From NCBI GenBank assembly GCA_043228905.1, contig JBHGNT010000005.1, positions 23,312,001 through 23,376,000 of the forward strand: a stretch of DNA of 64,000 bases. Direction: 5' to 3'. Of this stretch, positions 1-10,812 are shown one piece after another. The notes under the pieces were generated by a model. It saw only the letters and a list, made by a program, of their open reading frames with translations, was not told the DNA's origin and searched no databases. The translations under genes and the position numbers were made by a program. How positions within the stretch are numbered: the stretch's first letter is position 1; every line of letters begins with the position of its first letter. Source of the stretch: Azolla caroliniana. Lineage: Eukaryota; Polypodiophyta.

Positions 1-2650
1 AGAGTAGGAGGGGATGACTAGATTAGAATTTTAGGGTCTTCCATGGTAGTGTAGGGCCATTCATGTATAGGTCATGTCATAGTTTTGTATGGTCACTAAA
101 AATTGGGTCAATCTGAGGGCCATTTAAGTTATACATGGGCCACGTATGTACTACTACTCTCGTGGAAACATTATTATGCTAAAGTTAACCTTATCCTCAC
201 AATCATGGGAAATTGGATGCTTCTTATAGAAAAACCTCAATGATTTCCTTATTTCATCTTGTTTAGTCTAGAAATTCTATAAATAGTTTGAATGAAGCAC
301 ATTGAAGAATATTTGGATGTGCACATATTGGAAAAGAAAGGGACAAGATGACATGAGTCCATGTCTTACTTACCCACATTGGAGCCCTTCCACATGAAGC
401 GGAGGACAATCCAAAATAGATCTAACTTCTTGACCTATTGCACTCACATTAATTCTTCATATTAGACTTTTTTTTGAGGATATTTACTAGTGCCCAAGGT
501 CACATCCACACATTAATACCATAGTGCTACATGCCATCATATAAATGTGTACACACATTGAAAATAGAAACTAAAAGTTGTGTGAGAGTAGAGAGAGAAT
601 CTGTGGTCTATGTTGTCAACATACCTGAAACAAAAGAATATTCCACTTTGGAATGCTTTGTTATGAGGACATCATGCATTATTTTCAAATGATTTCTATA
701 ATGTTGTTCTAGCTTTCAAGAATTCCTAATGAGAACAAACACATAATCCATGACTCTTCTACATTGCCACCTAACCAAACTCATGGAAGATCCAAAGAAT
801 GAAAATAGGAAGCAACATAGTTTTTTTTAAAAGTTTTGCGTTTAGTTTTTCTTTCTATTCTACCATTTAACAATCTCTTGCTTGGACGGTGAGAGTGCTT
901 TGTAATGATCATTGTCTTGTGGGTCATGTTGGTCCCTCTTAGACACCAATATATCATCATTATCATTCTCTCTCATGATTGCACTGCTTAAAACCTAGGA
1001 GTTGAATATATTGTTGTAAACAATGAACTTTGAGGAAACAATAAATCCATATATATTAAGGAAACAACTAGGGACTGCAAAGGGTTGGTTGGTCAATAGA
1101 ATGAGAGAACTATTGTACATTAAATTGCATCTACTATCGTCTATAATGAATATTGAAGCTCTTGTTCTTTTCATCGATCCATTGTTTCTTTTTGTCCTTG
1201 AGTGTTGTATATACCTATTATGTTCTTATCCATTTCTTACTATTCTTTCTTATCGTGATCTTATAGGGTCTTGAGCGATAGGTCAAGCATTGGATGTACC
1301 TAATTCTAACATGGGTATTAGAGAAATGGTCATCTACAACAAGCTAAGGAGGAAAAGCTTTGCAAGGTTTGACAACAATAAGAAAATTATTAGGTACTAG
1401 AGATAAAAATAGTAGTGAGAGATTATTGAACAAATGAGAAAAGGGCAAGACTTTAGCTAAGATGGGTGCCTAGTCATACAACGACATCCACCATGTCTTC
1501 AATGTGGTGCCTAACTTTATAAAGATACAATTCTTTCTTTGCCTTGTCTATAGTAAGCATACCCAATACTAGTCCATGCATTAGAGGAAGATGGATAACC
1601 AATAGCTAATAACCTAATATAACTAGCTATTACTAATCCATCATTCATGACATGTAGTTATCATGTAGGTATTAGTCATGACTTAAATGATTGGTTGTTA
1701 GACTTGTAGCTAGTCAACTAGCCGATTATTCTTTGTTATTTAATAAGCTAAGATCATTTGCTACTATTCATCGTTTGGATGTGAGAGTTATTGTGAAATA
1801 GCTAAATTAACAATTTACTATCACACTTCAAGTTATCACTTAATTAATAGTCAAACATACTTAGCTAATTAAGTATCCACTAAATTAGTTACTTGACTTG
1901 TAGCAACTTATCTAACATCACTTGTTAGTACATAGCAATAAGCTATATTAACACTTATACTTATCAATAGGTATTATTGGTTGTCAAATTGTTGGAGTTA
2001 TAGTTAAATAACTATATCAAAAAGTTAAAGATCACTATATATCAAACTTCAAGTTGTCACTAAGAATAAGTGATTGCACAACTACTTAGTTAAAAAATAT
2101 TTGTAACTATTTGCTATCATCTTGATATTTGACATTACATTGATAATTAGGTATTACTTATCATAAAGCTATTAAGCTAATCTAATAATTGCTAGTGGTT
2201 TATCATTATTATCCATTTTTGTTTCAATGTAGGTGATTTATTTATTAGGTTTACGAGAATGTATCCCAAAGTGAAGTTCAATTACGAACATTTGAATATC
2301 TCAAACCATGTTTTATGAAATGTTGTCATGATGTGGCATTTATAGTGGAAGGAAAAGTGTCGAACCCTAATTTCATGAATGGTTAAAGGTTAGGTCAAAC
2401 ACATGAATAGAAGGATATGAGATAGGATGACACCTAAAACAAAAAGATATAACTGAAATTGCAAGAGCTAACTCTTGAAATCATAAGGTGTAAACGTTTG
2501 AATCTTCTAAAGGATGATGATCGTGAAATTGTGATTTAAAATGTACACCATGTAAGATTGAGGAATGTGGTAGAATGAAAGGGAAGAATTCACTTTTGCA
2601 AAAGTTGAGTCTCATGGATCAATGGTGACTTGTGCATCAAGTCTCATGGA
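1..2650. other. AT-rich stretch without a recognisable gene
   Basis: No frame in this stretch looks like a known protein. The longest frames (for example 1023-1274 +) are short and hydrophobic with no motif. Between about 1600 and 2220 the sequence is dense in short self-similar words such as TAGCTA, TTAACTA and AAGTGAT, as in decayed transposon ends or simple AT-rich drift. The word AGTCTCATGGATCA occurs twice near 2604-2655. I see no LTR, tRNA or terminal repeat. Confidence 0.6.
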
Positions 2651-2654
2651 TCAA

Positions 2655-3354
2655 GAAGTGGTGCGTGCTTGAGTCCATACAACGGCTTTTTGAGTCGGCA
2701 AACTGCTTTCCGGTGTTTGCTCGATTCGAACCCGAGTGGTTGAATCATGAAGACCTCTCCTTCTAATTCGCCTTGCAGGAAGGCGTTCTTCACATCTATT
2801 TGGTGGAGGTGTCACCCTTTTGCAATTGCGAGAGTAATGATTGTCCGAACAGTCGTCATCTTTGCCACTAGGGCAAAGGTGTCCTCGTAATCAATGCTGT
2901 GTGTTTGAGCATATCCCTTGGCTACGAGTCCTGCTTTGTAGTGATTTATCGAACCATTGACATTGTATTTTACCATATATATCCACCTGCATTCGATCGC
3001 TTTCTTGTGTGGTGAACGGGGGACGAGATCCCATGTCTCGTTTTTGCATAGAGCCCGCATTTCTTCGTTCATGGCTTCGATCCATCGTCGATCCTTGGTT
3101 GCCTCAAAAAAGGTTTCCGATTCTCGGATAGTCACCACCTTCATCACAAAGGCATAATGATATGCCATATACTCATCGTAGCCGAATTGGCTAACTAGGT
3201 TTTTCTCTCGGGTGGAGCGAGGGAGCTTCTTGTGTGCAGAGACTAAGGTTTTCTTCGCTCCATTTGTCCAGATGATTGGGATGTCCATGCCTTCAAACTC
3301 ATTATCAAGGGAGTGAGTTGACTCGTTGTTGATTGGATCTTCGTATTCCGGCAT
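2655..3354 (-). pseudogene. Copia relic: N-terminal reverse transcriptase segment
   Basis: The frame from 3354 to 2812 contains WIEAMNEEMRALCKNETWDL, ECRWIYMVKYNVNGSINHYK and [19 protein letters not shown], the usual start of copia RT. A shifted frame continues through [10 protein letters not shown] and [12 protein letters not shown] to about 2655, where similarity stops. The catalytic YVDD block and RNase H are absent, so the relic is truncated at its 3' side. Confidence 0.8.
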
Positions 3355-3543
3355 TTTGGCCTTTCCTTCATCTAACCTCGGACTCGGTCGAGATGTGCTT
3401 TGGTCACTCGGGGGCTTTTGTGGTCCGCTCAGTCATGTTGTAATCAGACTTGCGTCATACATTTATCTGAGTCAATCTTCGTTCCCTAGCTCTTGGTCGG
3501 CCGAATTTGGGCGGATTGTTGTTGGAATCGGAGTCGTCTCTAG

Positions 3544-3819
3544 TTAGTACCACGATGCCAACTTGTCGAAAACAACATCTCGACTCACCCTAACTTTTCG
3601 GGTAGATGGGTCGTAACATTTGTACCCCTTTTCTTCGAGTGAGTATCCTATGAGGATACATTTCTCTGACTTCGGGTCGAGCTTGTGTCGCTTCTCGTTG
3701 GGAATGTGTACATATGCGATCGAGCTGAATATCCGGATATGTGATAGATCCGACTTCTTTCCGAAAAACTTCTCATGAGGTATTATGTCGTGTACCCCAA
3801 AGGTTATACATCTATTCAT
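3544..3819 (-). pseudogene. Copia relic: integrase C-terminal segment
   Basis: The stretch around FFGKKSDLSHIRIFSSIAYV, KCILIGYS and KGYKCYDPSTRKVRVSRDVV is the conserved C-terminal part of copia integrase, the block that precedes the variable linker to reverse transcriptase. The same blocks are in copia F at about 56340-56570. The catalytic core between here and 4109 has stops in all frames. Confidence 0.8.
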
Positions 3820-4108
3820 GAGATAGACGGATGTGTTAGCCGTTTTTGCCCATTATGATTTCGGCAAGTTCTTCTCGTTCATCATGGCCCTTGCCACCTC
3901 TACTATATGCCGATTCTTCTGTTTGGCTATTCTGTTTTACTGAGGTCTATGTTGGCATGAGAATTCTCATCGAATTCCTTCCTTTCGGAGATATGCTATA
4001 AAATCTTCTGAGAAATACTCCTTGCCTCCATCCGATCGGAGGCATCGAACATGCCGACTTGTGGCTTTTTTGACTTCGTTTTTAAACCTTTGGAAGTGTC
4101 TGAACACT

Positions 4109-4495
4109 TCACTCTTCTATCGCATAGGATAGATCAGGTATGCCTCGAGAAGTCATCGATGACCATGACATAATATCGGCAACCACCGAATGTTGCCGTC
4201 TGGGCTGCCCCCACACATATGAATGTACTACATCTAGGATCCCTTTGCTCACGTTCCTCTCTTTCGGGAATGGTTGCCGGTGTTGTTTGCCGAGTTGATA
4301 GGCTTCACATACACCGACAATCTCCTTTTCGGTAAATGTCGGGAGTCCGATTACGACTCCTTTTGACTGCATTCCTTTAAGCTTTAGGAAATTGATGTGG
4401 CCAATTCGCTTGTACCACAGGTTTAAGTTGGTTTCAACTTTGTGGCCTTTTGCGAACATGGTCGACTTCATCTCGTTCGATTCGAGGATGAACAT
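4109..4495 (-). pseudogene. Copia relic: GAG-pre-integrase segment
   Basis: NLWYKRIGHINFLKLKGMQS and CEAYQLGKQHRQPFP match the H-H-C-C zinc-binding N-terminus of copia integrase. The second CxxC is damaged (CEAYQ instead of CEACQ), so zinc binding is unlikely. A partner segment is in copia F at about 54870-55074. The frame runs into unrelated residues after about residue 105, which marks a shift. Confidence 0.75.
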
Positions 4496-4590
4496 CTGGC
4501 CTTCTCTTTGACCGTGAGCTATGAGTTTATCGTCTTTTTCAATGAAGCACCCGTCATTGTTGAATCGTACTTGATACCTTGTTCAACAAT

Positions 4591-4881
4591 CTAGTCGACT
4601 GAGACCGGGTTTTTCGTGATGGTTGGAACATGCAAGACATTCTTGAGGTAGGTTTGTTTGCCATCAATCCCGAATGGGACATTTTTTATATGCCGAATCG
4701 AGTGAGTTGTGTCGTCTTCGATTTCAACATAGCCAGGTTGATCAGGCTTTCTCAACTCTTGGAACCAACCTTCATGAGATGTCATATGATTGGATGCTCC
4801 TGAATCGACAAACCATACATTATTTGAGGAGGAGGTGCTTGTCGGACCTTGTGACGACATCGAATGAGCTTTGTGCCTCAT
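4591..4881 (-). pseudogene. Copia relic: aspartic protease segment
   Basis: The 96-residue open stretch contains WFVDSGASNHMTSHEGWF, with the DSG catalytic signature of copia retropepsins, followed by the NVLHVPTITKN block that precedes the GAG-pre-integrase domain. In a live element this enzyme would cut the gag-pol polyprotein in the cytoplasmic particle. Here it is a fragment ended by a stop (4591), with the zinc knuckle upstream in another frame (about 4950-5010). Confidence 0.8.
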
Positions 4882-5269
4882 TACGAAAATTCCGCCATGA
4901 TCATCATAATCGGAATTCGTGGCATAATTTGTGAGTTGTCGGCTGGTAGAAGCCGACTCTTGCTTCTTCTTTCCACACTCTTCATAGTGGTCAAGCTTTC
5001 CACAGTATTCATATTCGATTTGGTTGTTGCGATGGCTTGGTTCGGCAGGATGGCTCCCCCTTCTGCCGTACTCCCTAGGATTGTTCCTATCGTCTTGCCA
5101 TTGGTGGGAGTTGCGTTCTCGGGTCGGCTGACCCTATCGCCCTCGGTCGAATCGACCTCTATTTCCTCCGCCCAGTCCTCTTCCATCATCCTTTTGGCAG
5201 TAGAGTATTTGACCATTTGGTGTGTTGCTCCTTTTTCAGACATGATTTTCTTCCACTAGTAATGTCTAC

Positions 5270-5669
5270 TGAAGGTCGAAAAAGGAGGGAGGGTTCTCCC
5301 TTGCAAGAATGGCCGATTTGATCTTTTGCTGAATCGCGGTGCTAAACCGCCGAGGACCTCGAGCTCGTCTTAGTCTGACCGACTGATACACACTCTCAAG
5401 ACTCTCAGATTACCACTCTATATTATTGAGTATAACTCTGATTTCATCATATAAATATGTTAGACCTAATTGTATTTATGCTTATACACAGTATAGGCTA
5501 TTTACAAATATGGCCACTATGCGACCATGTCACAATCGGTTTCTAGATGCCTTTCGACTGATATGGAACCCTATCCAGATCCGGTTTCCAGATGTCTTCC
5601 GAATGATCTGACTCCTTGTCGAGATCTAGCTTGTTGCATGTTCCATTCAGAGGAACCTGTTCTCCAACA
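5270..5669. repeat. Degenerate copia LTR (J/K-like)
   Basis: The segment shares landmarks with the LTRs of copia J and K in the same order: a block like ACCTCGAGCTCG, an AT-rich piece with the TATTTATGCTTATACACAGT promoter core, GGCTATTTACAAATATGGCC, and the terminal GAACCTGTTCTCCAACA (J family: GGACCTGTCTCCCAACA). Outer ends are blurred and no target duplication is seen. It separates the copia relic on the left from gypsy relic G2 on the right. Confidence 0.55.
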
Positions 5670-5727
5670 ATTCTAAGATAGTCCTCCCACTTATCCAATT
5701 TACATAGAAAATTGGTTTTGAATTTCT

Positions 5728-6260
5728 TTGGAAAATAGACGCCAACAAGGCATTTATTTATCTAAAATGTGCATTTACATCAACAATTTTATTACCGCAC
5801 ATGCTAATCCAGAGAAACCATTTATTATTGAAGCTGGTGCATCTGATTTTGCACTTGGGAGCATTCTTTCACAACCAAGAGAAGATGGTGAGCTTCATTT
5901 GATAGCTTTCCATTCATGGAAATTTACAGTTGTTGAGATTAATTATGATATCCATGATAAAGGACTTTTGGCTATTGCCGACTCTTTTGAGCAATGATGA
6001 CAATTTTTGGAAGGGACTCCTCATCAAGGTATCGTGTGTAATGATCATAAGAATCTCACATATTTCCAAACAGCTCAAGTACTTAATAGGCGACAAGCTT
6101 GTTGGGTGCAGTTTCTAATCTGATTTGATTTCAAAATTATATATCAGCGTGAATCTTTATAGGGAAATGTAGATGCTTTGTCACAACGTTCGCATTCACA
6201 AGTGGAAGGATTGCGCATTCCATTTATAGATTCCTTTTATAATCTTGCGATTTTAGACAA
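5728..6260 (+). pseudogene. Gypsy relic G2: RNase H segment (left half)
   Basis: The frame 5728-5997 reads HANPEKPFIIEAGASDFALG and then NYDIHDKGLLAIADSFEQ, the start of the Ty3/gypsy RNase H domain, with the first catalytic Asp replaced (EAGAS where EADAS is usual). Shifted frames continue through [15 protein letters not shown] to VDALSQRS near 6180. It is close to the same region of G1 (12450-13037) and G3 (32363-33000). Integrase of the same relic resumes at about 9290, so the DNA between is inserted. Confidence 0.75.
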
Positions 6261-6300
6261 TTTTCAAAAACTTGATACACCAGTATCACATGTTTTAAAT
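6178..6300 (+). repeat. Outer inverted repeat, left copy
   Basis: GTTCGCATTCACAAGTGGAAGG and CACCAGTATCACATGTTTT recur in reverse complement at 9117-9255 (CACTTGTGAACGCGAAC and AACATGTGATACTAGTATC). The copies are diverged and differ by small indels. The left copy overlaps the end of the G2 RNase H frame, so the exact outer limit of the insertion is uncertain. Confidence 0.5.
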
Positions 6301-6785
6301 AGCATGTAAAATTTGCTAATTTTTTGAGATTTAACAAGTTTCAAAATGATAATTTCTAAAATTGAATAGTTTTTCAGTAAATGTTTAAATGTTGATGGTT
6401 TGCAGATATGAAATGTAGTTAACTTAATGAAAATCACAATGGTTAACTCAAGGCACAAGTTAAGATTAATGGTTTCACCATCTTGATGAGATTAAGATTA
6501 CATCTTTTGTTAGAATTGAAAATGTTTTAAGTATAAGAGGTAACATTGCAATCCTTAATATCATCATATATAAATTTAGTGCTCATTAACATCCATAAAT
6601 TCACAACTCAAGAAATGTAGACATTATTCATAAACAATTTTGATAAATCCACAACTCCAAAAATGTAGATGATATTCATAAACTGTTAAAACTGTCAAAC
6701 TTTAGATGTGAACATTAATATATCAATTTGAACATATCATATAGTTATCAGGGTATCTACAATGTTATCCTCTTCTTCCTTTTGA

Positions 6786-8350
6786 GAATTCCCCTACAAA
6801 ATTTGTGAAGTAAATGGCATTTGCGAAGTTCAATTACCATCAATACAATTATTAATGGTTTTTTGCTAATCAATGAAGCACATGTTCACCATAAGGTATC
6901 TTGTTGCGCAACATACATCTTTGCAGTATCGATATGCATCTTTTTCTCTTGTAAAAACATAGATTTCAGTATAATTTGAGTTCATGTTTAAAAAACCTCT
7001 TTTATTTGAAAAACAAGAAGTTTTTTAAACATGCACTCAGTATGTTGTATCGAGTTGATGTAAAAAACAGAGTTTTGATCATAATTCCATACAATGTATT
7101 GAATTCATGTTAAAAGGTTTTTTTACTGAATTTAAAAAAATTTAATAATAATACGTTGAGCTTGAGTTCATATAAAAACCAGATTTTTCATCACAATTTA
7201 ATATAATGTATCAAGTTCATGTTTAATATATATTTTTCTAATTTTTTTCTAATTTTTTTCTAATTTTTTTGATTTTTTTCAAATTTATTTATGGAAAAAA
7301 TAATTTAAAACATGAATTCGATACATTTTATCGACTTGTGATGAAAACTCTGTTTTTTTCATCATTTATTAAAGCTCAAAAAAAATTTCAAATTTTTTTT
7401 CAAAAAACCAAAATAAATAGAAAAAAAGCATTAAAAAAAAAAACCCAAATAAAGCTTTAAACATGAACTCGATACAATGTATCGAGTTCATGTAGAAAAG
7501 TTGACTTTTTGACACAAAATCGATGCAATGTATCGAGTTCGTATTGAAAACGTTTCAACACAAACTTGATACATTGTATTGAGTTTATGTTGAAAACTCT
7601 ATTTTTCAACACGAACTCGATACATTGTATCGAGTTCATGTTAAAAAGTCGACTTTTCTACATGTATCGAGTTCGTGTTGAAAAGCTAACTTGTTTAAAG
7701 CTTTTTTTTGGGGTTTTTTAAAAAAATTGCTTTTTTTTCTATTTATTTTGGTTTGTTGTTTTTTTTGAATTTTTTTTTTGAGCTTTAATAAATGATGAAA
7801 AAACCAGAGTTTTTATCAAAAGTCAATTCAATGTATCGAATTCATGTTAAAATTTTTTTTTTCCATAAATAAAATTGAAAAAAGAAAATCAAAAAAGTTG
7901 AAAAAAAATTAGAAAAATATACTTTAAACATGAACTCGATACATTGTATCAATTTATGATGAAAAATCTGGTTTTTATATGAACTCGAGCTCAACTTATT
8001 ATTATTAATTTTTTTTAAATCCAGTAAAAAAAACTTTAAACATGAATTCAATATATTTTATGGAATTATGATCAAAACTCTGTTTTTTACATCAACTTGA
8101 TACAACATATCGAATTCATGTTTAAAAATCTTCTTGTTTTTTAAATAAAAAGAGGGTTTTTAAACATGAACTTGAATCGTACTAAAATATTTGTTTTTAG
8201 AAGAGAAAAAGATGCATATCGATAGTGCAAAGAAGTGTGTTGCATAACAAAATACCTTATGGTGAACATGTACACCATTGATTAACACAAAACCATTAAT
8301 AATTGTGTTGATGGTAATTGAACCTTGCAAATGTCATTTACATGGTCTAT
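6786..8350. repeat. 1.5-kb near-perfect palindrome (fold-back element)
   Basis: The left arm (6786 to about 7575) is repeated in reverse complement by the right arm (about 7575 to 8350). TTGCGAAGTTCAATTACCAT at 6821 pairs with the block ending at 8330, and CATAAGGTATCTTGTTGCGC, ATATGCATCTTTTTCTCTT and the CGATACATTGTATCG words all have partners at mirrored positions. The centre is near 7575 with almost no loop. The DNA is very AT-rich and encodes no credible protein. It lies within the insertion that splits G2. It could be a fold-back or MITE-like DNA transposon, and its transcript would form a long hairpin. Confidence 0.75.
7463..7650. repeat. Array of CGATACATTGTATCG quasi-palindromes
   Basis: At the heart of the large palindrome the word CATGAACTCGATACAATGTATCGAG and close variants recur about every 40-60 bases (near 7465, 7520, 7570 and 7615). 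Each unit is itself almost self-complementary. More diverged units lie outward at about 7310, 7820 and 7935. Confidence 0.7.
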
Positions 8351-9116
8351 AAAGTATTCTCGTGGTTCGCAATGACCATTTCAAGCACTTAATGTTGATC
8401 TTCATAGTTTGGTTCATCTACAACAGAGAAGCATTTATGTGGAACAAAGGATGACAACACGAGCATAACTCAGATGACAAGGAAACTTACAAGAACTCAA
8501 GGTGGGGATATTAATAACTACACATGTAGATGGCCATGAGCTAGGGTACCAATTCTGCATTGGTAAAGTTTTGGACGTGATGATGCATTAAACCTTTGTA
8601 ATACATCTATCATTGACATTAGTTAGGTGGATATCATTGTGTATGACTTTACACTGACTAAAGTTGGATGTTTAAGGACAACAACGATATACATAACAAA
8701 AGAGATATTACCAAGTCTAGAAGATATCTTAGATTGAAGGTGAAGATTTACTACACACAATTTGGAGACACCATTTGGTGAAGACAATGATTTGATTGGT
8801 ACATTTGAAAATGAGGAGGAAGAGTCACAATTGTATATTATCTATAGTAGTGATTCTCATGAAAAGAATGATGATATTTATGCAAATAACTCCCAAATGT
8901 ATTTGTTGTGCAACTATGCGTAACAAATTTAGACAACATTTTATTGAATGAAATAAAAATGTTCATTGTTTTGAAATCCTCAGCTTTTCATTTCTTTAAT
9001 ATCTAAAAACTTATTAGTTGTCATTTTTCTTTAAAAATACACAAACTTACTTTTCGTATTTGATCAAAGTTTGGCATTTTTCAATTTTACCAAATGGTGA
9101 AATTTTTAACTTTTTC
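8351..9116. other. AT-rich interior of the insertion in G2; no gene seen
   Basis: No motif-bearing frame is present. A short acidic frame near 8780-8922 (+) ends in a stop and has no recognisable family. The sequence from about 9020 to 9116 shows weak inverted similarity to 6300-6400. Confidence 0.4.
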
Positions 9117-9255
9117 ATCAAGTTTTTGAGAACATGTGATACTAGTATCAAGGTGTTTTGTGAAATGGCAAAAAACTCCCAAAATCAAACGGAATATTCC
9201 TTATCCTTCCACTTGTGCGTGATCCTTTCACTTGTGAACGCGAACGTGTTCGGAC
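9117..9255 (-). repeat. Outer inverted repeat, right copy
   Basis: Reverse complement of the sequence at 6178-6300, with shared blocks GTATCACATGTT and GTTCGCGTTCACAAGTG. CACTTGTG appears twice here, so the right end carries a short internal duplication. Together with the left copy it brackets about 3 kb that interrupts gypsy relic G2. Confidence 0.5.
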
Positions 9256-9289
9256 TTTGATTATAAAAAACAAGTTCTTTTGGGTCCTC

Positions 9290-9980
9290 ACAATTACACA
9301 CAATTGAAGTATTTGTTATGTTATTAGATTCAAACATATTTGACATCATATGACATGATATCCATTCAGATATGTTTTCTCAACAAGTATTAGATCATAT
9401 TAATCTTAAACGCACTAGAAAACAACTTTCCGCACAACTTCATATAGATGATAAGAGTTCAAATGGCATGCTGGAATTTGATATTACAATGGACTTTTAT
9501 ATGTTCTAGAGAGGTATTCTCGCCTCTAAGTTTTATAGCGTTGTCATGATACTTACATTGTTGGACATTTCGAGATCCATAAAACATTAGAATTAGTTAC
9601 TCGATTGGTGGCCTTAGATTTGTAATTTTGTGAAAGATTATGCCCGCACATGTGACACTTGTTGTCAGACAAAGATACCTTGTCCTTGCCCCTATGGATT
9701 ATTGCATCTTTACTAATTACTAAACGACCTTGGCAATCTATTTCCATCGATTTTACTATAGATTTGCCACTTTCTAAAGATTTTCATGCTATTCTAACAG
9801 TAATTGTTGATTGATTTATGAAGATGGAAAATTTTATACCATGTCTTAAGAGCATCAATAGCGAATAAATAACTAATCTTGTTATGAGAGAAGTTTTTTG
9901 ACTTCATGATCTCCCAGAAAGCTTTATTAGTGAGGGTTTGTCTCAATTTGTGTCTATGTTCTTGAGGCATTTATTGTCGT
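9290..9980 (+). pseudogene. Gypsy relic G2: integrase segment (right half)
   Basis: Broken frames on the plus strand read HDTYIVGHFEIHKTLELVTR, then CDTCCQTK (the HHCC zinc finger), a PWQSISIDFTIDLP-like core and SEGLSQFVSMFLRHL. This is the order of a Ty3/gypsy integrase and matches the G1 integrase at 11535-12020. Numerous stops show an old copy. It ends near 9980 at an unrelated LTR-like segment. Confidence 0.7.
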
Positions 9981-10078
9981 TGTCGTAGTGTATTTCGTAC
10001 ACTACGTGAAAATAATATAAAATAACCGATTGAATAAATATGAAGAAAAAAGAAGAAAATATCAAAATAAGCATTACA

Positions 10079-10145
10079 TGCCTAGGGCAAGATTCAAACC
10101 TTGCACCTCCATGTTAATAATGTAATGTCTTACCATTGCACTAGC
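10079..10145 (-). ncRNA. tRNA-like module (tRNA-derived, probably not functional)
   Basis: On the minus strand the sequence has an A-box-like TAGTGCAATGGTAAGA and a B-box-like GGTTTGAATCT in a good T arm (GCAAG / CTTGC), spaced as in a tRNA. The acceptor stem does not close well, so a working tRNA is unlikely. It resembles the module at 19441-19507 (shared TGCAAGGTT(T/C)GAATCTT). It is antisense to the putative LTR around it. Confidence 0.5.
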
Positions 10146-10339
10146 ATTTCATTAGTTTAAAAAGTAGATGTTCCATATAGAAATGTTAGTTCACCTAGGA
10201 TAAACTTTAGTTAAAAGAAAACGCATGCTAAAAGAAAAAGCTACGCATGCACATCTAGCGTGCATGAACGCTATAGTTGATAAAAAACGCACAAGTTAGA
10301 AAAAACATGATTTACTTTAGATAAAGCATATAGTCTATC

Positions 10340-10437
10340 TATAGGAAAATCATGGAGTCTATAGTTAGAAAAAAAAGCATGGAGTCTATAGTTAGAGAAA
10401 AAGCATGGAGTCTATAGTTCGAGAAAAAGCATGGATT
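10340..10437 (+). repeat. Tandem repeat, about 26-28 bp unit, four copies
   Basis: GCATGGAGTCTATAGTTAGA and near variants recur four times, separated by A-rich spacers, just upstream of the TATA box at about 10456. In an LTR this is the usual place for enhancer repeats. Confidence 0.7.
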
Positions 10438-10629
10438 GTAAAGTCTCTCTCATCACTATATAAGGATGAGGAGCACAATGTAATAGAGGGGGTGAAATAT
10501 TTGGGAAATTGGATATATTTCCTAAAACACCAATTAATAAACTATACTCATGGGATTCACGAGATTTCTATATCTTTCTCTATCAATCTAAATACATATT
10601 CTTACGTAAATATTAATCAATAAAATACA

Positions 10630-10798
10630 TTCTAGAATATGTTCAAGAGAAATCTGGAATATACATTAATTTTCTATATTAAAACTTAAATGAAAATAAT
10701 TTCTTTTGTATTATAATATATAGTCATATAGACTAATGGTCAAGAGCTCGACCCATGTAACATAAGGTCATGGGTTCGAGTCTTACCATATTATGACA
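10630..10798 (-). repeat. G1 3' LTR, truncated
   Basis: TGTCATAATATGG starts directly after the PPT on the minus strand. The segment shares GTTCAAGAGAAATCTGGAAT and about 120 further bases with the 5' LTR (31755-31884). The match ends at 10630, so the downstream part of the LTR is lost or replaced by the LTR-like segment on the left. Confidence 0.75.
10727..10792 (+). ncRNA. tRNA-like module inside the G1 LTR
   Basis: The plus strand reads GACTAATGGTCAAGAGCTC (D-arm/A-box-like), an anticodon-like loop CATGTAA and GGGTTCGAGTC (B box) with tRNA-like spacing. It sits at the very start of the LTR and is antisense to it. The 5' LTR keeps only the left half (31850-31884). It is probably tRNA-derived rather than a working gene. 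Confidence 0.55.
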
Positions 10799-10812
10799 CT
10801 ATCCCCCCTTTA
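10799..10812 (-). other. G1 polypurine tract
   Basis: The minus strand reads TTTAAAGGGGGGATAG immediately before the LTR start TGTCATAA, the plus-strand DNA primer site of an LTR retrotransposon. Confidence 0.8.

Larger units (their letters stand above)
2655..5260 (-). mobile_element. Decayed Ty1/copia relic (same lineage as copia F)
   Basis: On the minus strand the remains of a copia polyprotein can be followed in order: end of gag with a damaged zinc knuckle (first Cys replaced by Tyr), protease, GAG-pre-integrase, end of integrase and start of reverse transcriptase. It stops near 2655 in the RT block around LYGLK. The closest relative in the window is copia F, which shares the DSGASNHMTSH protease block and HVPTITKN. 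Frames are broken by stops and shifts, and the central integrase is badly damaged. No LTR of its own is seen. Confidence 0.85.
9981..10629 (+). repeat. Putative solo or truncated LTR
   Basis: The segment starts TGTCGTAGTG and ends AATAAAATACA, a TG...CA outline. It has a TATA box in CACTATATAAGGATGAGGAG near 10456 followed by a purine-rich leader, as expected of a plus-oriented LTR. Near its start is a hairpin (GTAGTGTA / TACACTAC, about 9984-10005). It separates G2 from the cut end of the G1 LTR and no target duplication is visible, so its family is unknown. Confidence 0.4.

Noticed and set aside
1023-1274. An 83-codon hydrophobic frame in the left AT-rich region
   Set aside because: No motif, no context, and composition fits chance in AT-rich DNA.
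7269-8051. Phe/Lys/Ile-rich frames in the palindrome
   Set aside because: They follow the AT-rich repeat structure and mirror each other; no coding signal.
8780-8922. Acidic short frame that might be a transposase C-terminus
   Set aside because: Too short, no start, and no recognisable hAT or Mutator block.
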